From the NCBI RefSeq assembly GCF_000015245.1, contig NC_008700.1:1-55000 (forward strand): a stretch of 55,000 nt of DNA, written 5' to 3'. Position numbers and translations under genes: made by a program. Position 1 is the stretch's first letter. Each line of letters begins with the position of its first letter. Positions 52,537 through 55,000 of the stretch are shown here, piece after piece. This DNA is from Shewanella amazonensis SB2B. Lineage in GTDB: Bacteria > Pseudomonadota > Gammaproteobacteria > Enterobacterales > Shewanellaceae. The notes beneath the pieces are model-generated. The model was not told the DNA's origin. It saw only the letters and a program-made list of their open reading frames with translations, and did not search any database.

Positions 52537-53451
52537 ATGGGACTTCCCAACGCCGAAGAGGTAAAAGCGTTTTTAATGCAGCTGCAGGCTAACATCTGCG
52601 CTGGCCTGGAAAGGCTGGATGGTCAGGCGAGCTTTGCCACCGACAGCTGGCAGCGTGCCGAAGGCGGCGGTGGTATCAGTCGTGTGCTGACCGATGGCGC
52701 TGTATTTGAACAGGCCGGGGTGAACTTCTCCCATGTGATGGGCGCCTCCATGCCCGCATCTGCCACGGCACACAGACCCGAACTGGCGGGCCGCAGCTTT
52801 GAGGCGATGGGGGTTTCTTTGGTAATCCACCCCAAAAACCCTTATATCCCAACCACCCACGCCAACGTCCGCTTCTTTATTGCCCGTAAAGAAGGTGCCG
52901 ACCCTGTGTGGTGGTTCGGCGGTGGCTTCGATTTAACCCCTTACTATCCGTTCGAGTCAGACGTTAAAGAGTGGCACCAGAGTGCCAAGGATCTCTGTGC
53001 GCCTTTCGGTAATGAGGTTTACCCCAAGTACAAAGAATGGTGCGACAAATACTTCTTCCTGCCGCATCGCGGTGAAACCCGAGGTGTGGGTGGTCTGTTC
53101 TTCGATGATCTCAATCATTGGGAATTTGATAAGTGCTTTGACTATATGCAAGCGGTGGGGAATGGCTTCCTCACGGCCTATGCACCTATCGTTGAGCGTC
53201 GTAAAGACACGGCGTATGGCGAGCGTGAGCGTGATTTCCAGCTTTATCGCCGCGGCCGCTATGTGGAATTTAACCTGGTGTATGACCGTGGCACCTTGTT
53301 CGGCCTGCAAACCGGTGGTCGCACTGAATCAATTCTGATGTCGATGCCACCGCTGGTGCGTTGGCAGTATGCCTATAGTCCTGAAGCCGGGACGCCTGAG
53401 GCTGAGCTGTACGAGCGTTTCCTCAAGCCCCAGGACTGGCTGGCTGATTAA
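52537..53451 (+). CDS. hemF: Oxygen-dependent coproporphyrinogen III oxidase
   Basis: 304 aa (E. coli 299 aa) enzyme for the aerobic oxidative decarboxylation of coproporphyrinogen III to protoporphyrinogen IX, the step just before HemG. Family blocks are GGGGISRVLTDGAVFEQAGV, WWFGGGFDLTPYYPFE, RGVGGLFFDDLN and the C-terminal GRYVEFNLVYDRGTLFGLQ with RTESILMSMPP. The start has AAGAAGGAAA 6 bases upstream. Confidence 0.98.
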   Translation: MGLPNAEEVKAFLMQLQANICAGLERLDGQASFATDSWQRAEGGGGISRVLTDGAVFEQAGVNFSHVMGASMPASATAHRPELAGRSFEAMGVSLVIHPKNPYIPTTHANVRFFIARKEGADPVWWFGGGFDLTPYYPFESDVKEWHQSAKDLCAPFGNEVYPKYKEWCDKYFFLPHRGETRGVGGLFFDDLNHWEFDKCFDYMQAVGNGFLTAYAPIVERRKDTAYGERERDFQLYRRGRYVEFNLVYDRGTLFGLQTGGRTESILMSMPPLVRWQYAYSPEAGTPEAELYERFLKPQDWLAD

Positions 53452-53476
53452 TGATCAAGGGCCATTTAATAATGGC

Positions 53477-53908
53477 CTATTGATTACGCATGTGGTCTGC
53501 CAGGGTGGCAATAGCCTGGTAGATCACCTCGCGGTGCTGTTCATTTGCTACTTCCTGTTCCAGCGCATACTGCATACACGTCAGCCACTGATCCCGCATT
53601 TGTTCATCAATGGCGAAGGGCAGGTGTCTGGCACGCAGTGCCGGATGGCCATACTTTTGCTGAAACAGCTGAGGTCCGCCGAGCCAGCCGCTCAAAAATT
53701 CATAAAGCTTTTGTTCTGATTGCTCGATTGGCCCCGGGTGCATCGCCAGCAGCTTTTGGGTGTCTTCGCCTTGCTGCATACGGGCGTAAAACTGCTTTGC
53801 GATGGCACGTATGGTTTCGTCACCGCCTATCATTTCATAAGCGTTAGACTGACTCGGATCTCGGTCATCCTGAGGCTGTTGGCGAAATATCTTCTTTATC
53901 CAGTTCAT
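53477..53908 (-). CDS. Group II truncated haemoglobin
   Basis: 143 aa 2-on-2 globin. The proximal haem His is His95 (ALRARHLPFAI); the group II Trp at G8 is Trp108 (MRDQWLTCM), the B10 Tyr is Tyr41 (QFYARM), and MHPGPI...KLYEFLSGWLGGP follow the family. A 20-residue polar N-terminal extension with a basic start is present. Likely roles are O2, NO or peroxide chemistry. It lies convergent with hemF and divergent from aroE, so the link with haem synthesis is only positional. Confidence 0.9.
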   Translation of the reverse strand: MNWIKKIFRQQPQDDRDPSQSNAYEMIGGDETIRAIAKQFYARMQQGEDTQKLLAMHPGPIEQSEQKLYEFLSGWLGGPQLFQQKYGHPALRARHLPFAIDEQMRDQWLTCMQYALEQEVANEQHREVIYQAIATLADHMRNQ

Positions 53909-54074
53909 CTTGTTACTCAGTGAATGCGGTATTTATCTGTCGATAATTGCCTGGCAGTATACATCAGCGCTGCTTTTTATTGTGCGCCTGAAAATTCCTG
54001 CGCATGGCGCCATTGCCGTAACCAAAAGGGCGAGGGTAGACTGAAGCCAACCCTCTTAGATGATTTGTTTATCC

Positions 54075-54896
54075 ATGACAGACAGATTCGCCGTATTTGG
54101 TAATCCCATAAGCCACAGTAAGTCGCCACAAATTCATGCCATGTTTGCCAAAGAAACAGGGCAGACCCTCACTTATGAGGCAATTCTGGCGCCACTGGAT
54201 GGCTTTGCCGAAGCCGTGACTGCGTTTATGGCAGCAGGCGGATGTGGGGCGAATGTGACCGTGCCTTTTAAAGAGCAGGCCTTTACTCTGTGCGATGAGC
54301 TCAGTGATGACGCCCGCATTGCAGGTGCGGTCAATACCTTGATAAAGCTGCCGGATGGACGCCTTCGGGGTGACAACACCGACGGCATGGGGCTGGTGGC
54401 GGATTTAATCCGGCATGGTGTTGAGTTAAATAATAAGCGAGTGCTTTTGGTGGGTGCCGGTGGTGCTGCCCGCGGTGCGTTATTGCCGCTCGTTCGTGCG
54501 GGTGCCAAGCTGACCATCAGCAACCGCACCTTGAGCAAAGCTGAGGCCCTGGCAGCATTGTGTCCTAAGGTTAATGTCGAGGTTATTTCAGGCAGTCATA
54601 TCCGTAGCCCCTTTGATGTGATTATTAATTCAACATCTGCGAGCCTCAGCGGTGACCTGCCAGTAATAGCTGCTAACGCCATCGACAATCAGACCGTGTG
54701 CTATGACATGATGTATGGTGCCAAACCGACAGTCTTTAATGAGTGGGCCCGGTCTTTAGGTGCCAAAATCTGTATCGATGGCTTGGGTATGTTGGTTGGC
54801 CAGGCTGCAGAAAGCTTTTATTTGTGGCGCAGGGTAAGACCCAATGCAGCGCCCGTGCTGCAAACCCTGCGGCAGAGTCTTATTTCAGGAGTGTGA
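54075..54896 (+). CDS. aroE: Shikimate dehydrogenase AroE
   Basis: 273 aa (E. coli 272 aa) NADP-dependent enzyme reducing 3-dehydroshikimate in aromatic amino-acid synthesis. Shikimate-binding Ser15 and Ser17 (SHSKSP), catalytic Lys66 (NVTVPFKE) and Asp103 (DNTDG) are present, and the NADP motif [12 protein letters not shown] and NRT loop (about 129-155) follow. The ATG at 54075 ([11 protein letters not shown]) is preferred to the ATG at 54060, which adds five residues. Confidence 0.97.
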
Positions 54897-54898
54897 CT

Positions 54899-55000
54899 AT
54901 GAACCAAAGCGTTATCTTTGCCGATGCGATTTCCATCGATGGCAAGAAGCAGCAGCTGATGCTGGTGGCCCATCAGCAGGGGATGCGTATCGAATGCATA
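54899..55000 (+). CDS. yrdB: DUF1488 family protein (YrdB-like), partial
   Basis: The first 34 residues (MNQSVIFADAISIDGKKQQL and on) are visible before the window ends. Homologues follow aroE in E. coli and Shewanella. The start lies 2 bases after the aroE stop, with AGGAG overlapping the end of aroE. The function is unknown. Confidence 0.75.
   Translation, partial: MNQSVIFADAISIDGKKQQLMLVAHQQGMRIECI

Noticed and set aside
1..55000. Prophage, transposon, CRISPR, tRNA or defence genes
   Set aside because: No transposase, integrase, cas gene, tRNA-like fold or terminal repeat was seen; gene order is that of a conserved origin region.

Overview
The window is a chromosomal stretch of a gammaproteobacterium, most likely a Shewanella species. 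This rests on recalled similarity of DnaA, RecF, Fmt, TsaC and TusA to Shewanella proteins and on a gene order (mioC, mnmE-yidC-yidD-rnpA-rpmH, dnaA-dnaN-recF-gyrB, glyQS, fadBA, pepQ-yigZ-trkH-hemG, trkA-rsmB-fmt-def, dprA-smg-yrdD-tsaC-hemF-aroE) that I know from that genus. It is origin-proximal: base 1 sits next to mioC, which flanks oriC in enteric, Vibrio and Shewanella chromosomes, and DnaA boxes occur at the window edge, inside mioC and upstream of dnaA.

Layout. 1-6.4 kb: mioC with the oriC edge, a membrane-anchored EEP-family phosphodiesterase, the glutathione-dependent formaldehyde pair fghA/adhC with a divergent LysR regulator, a small membrane protein and an Old Yellow Enzyme. 6.5-10.3 kb: the leftward rpmH-rnpA-yidD-yidC run (rpmH is only 45 aa) and mnmE. 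10.3-16.9 kb: a GATC-rich dnaA control region, then dnaA-dnaN-recF-gyrB. 17-22 kb: a tightly overlapping leftward operon pxpB-pxpC-pxpA-DUF969-DUF979-pcp-NUDIX, which reads as a complete pyroglutamate (5-oxoproline) salvage system with its own candidate permease. 22-33 kb: an HDOD protein, glyQS, tag, a very large exported TolB-propeller/amidohydrolase fusion, tusA and a chemoreceptor. Five parS-like palindromes lie between 20.2 and 33.1 kb, one of them built into a transcription terminator. 33-38 kb: fatty-acid beta-oxidation fadBA with a candidate PsrA operator, divergent from pepQ-yigZ. 38.9-44.8 kb: two TrkH and two HemG paralogues around an ArsR/HlyU-type regulator, plus trkA. 44.8-47.6 kb: rsmB, fmt, def. 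47.7-55 kb: an exported LysM protein, dprA, smg, a decayed patch with a broken lipoprotein gene, yrdD, tsaC, hemF, a truncated haemoglobin, aroE and the start of a DUF1488 gene.

Most of this is core genome. The parts worth a second look are the parS cluster, the phased GATC sites before dnaA, the 5-oxoproline operon with two uncharacterised membrane proteins, and the duplicated trkH/hemG module with a striking operator-like dyad. I saw no tRNA, rRNA, CRISPR array, prophage or insertion sequence.
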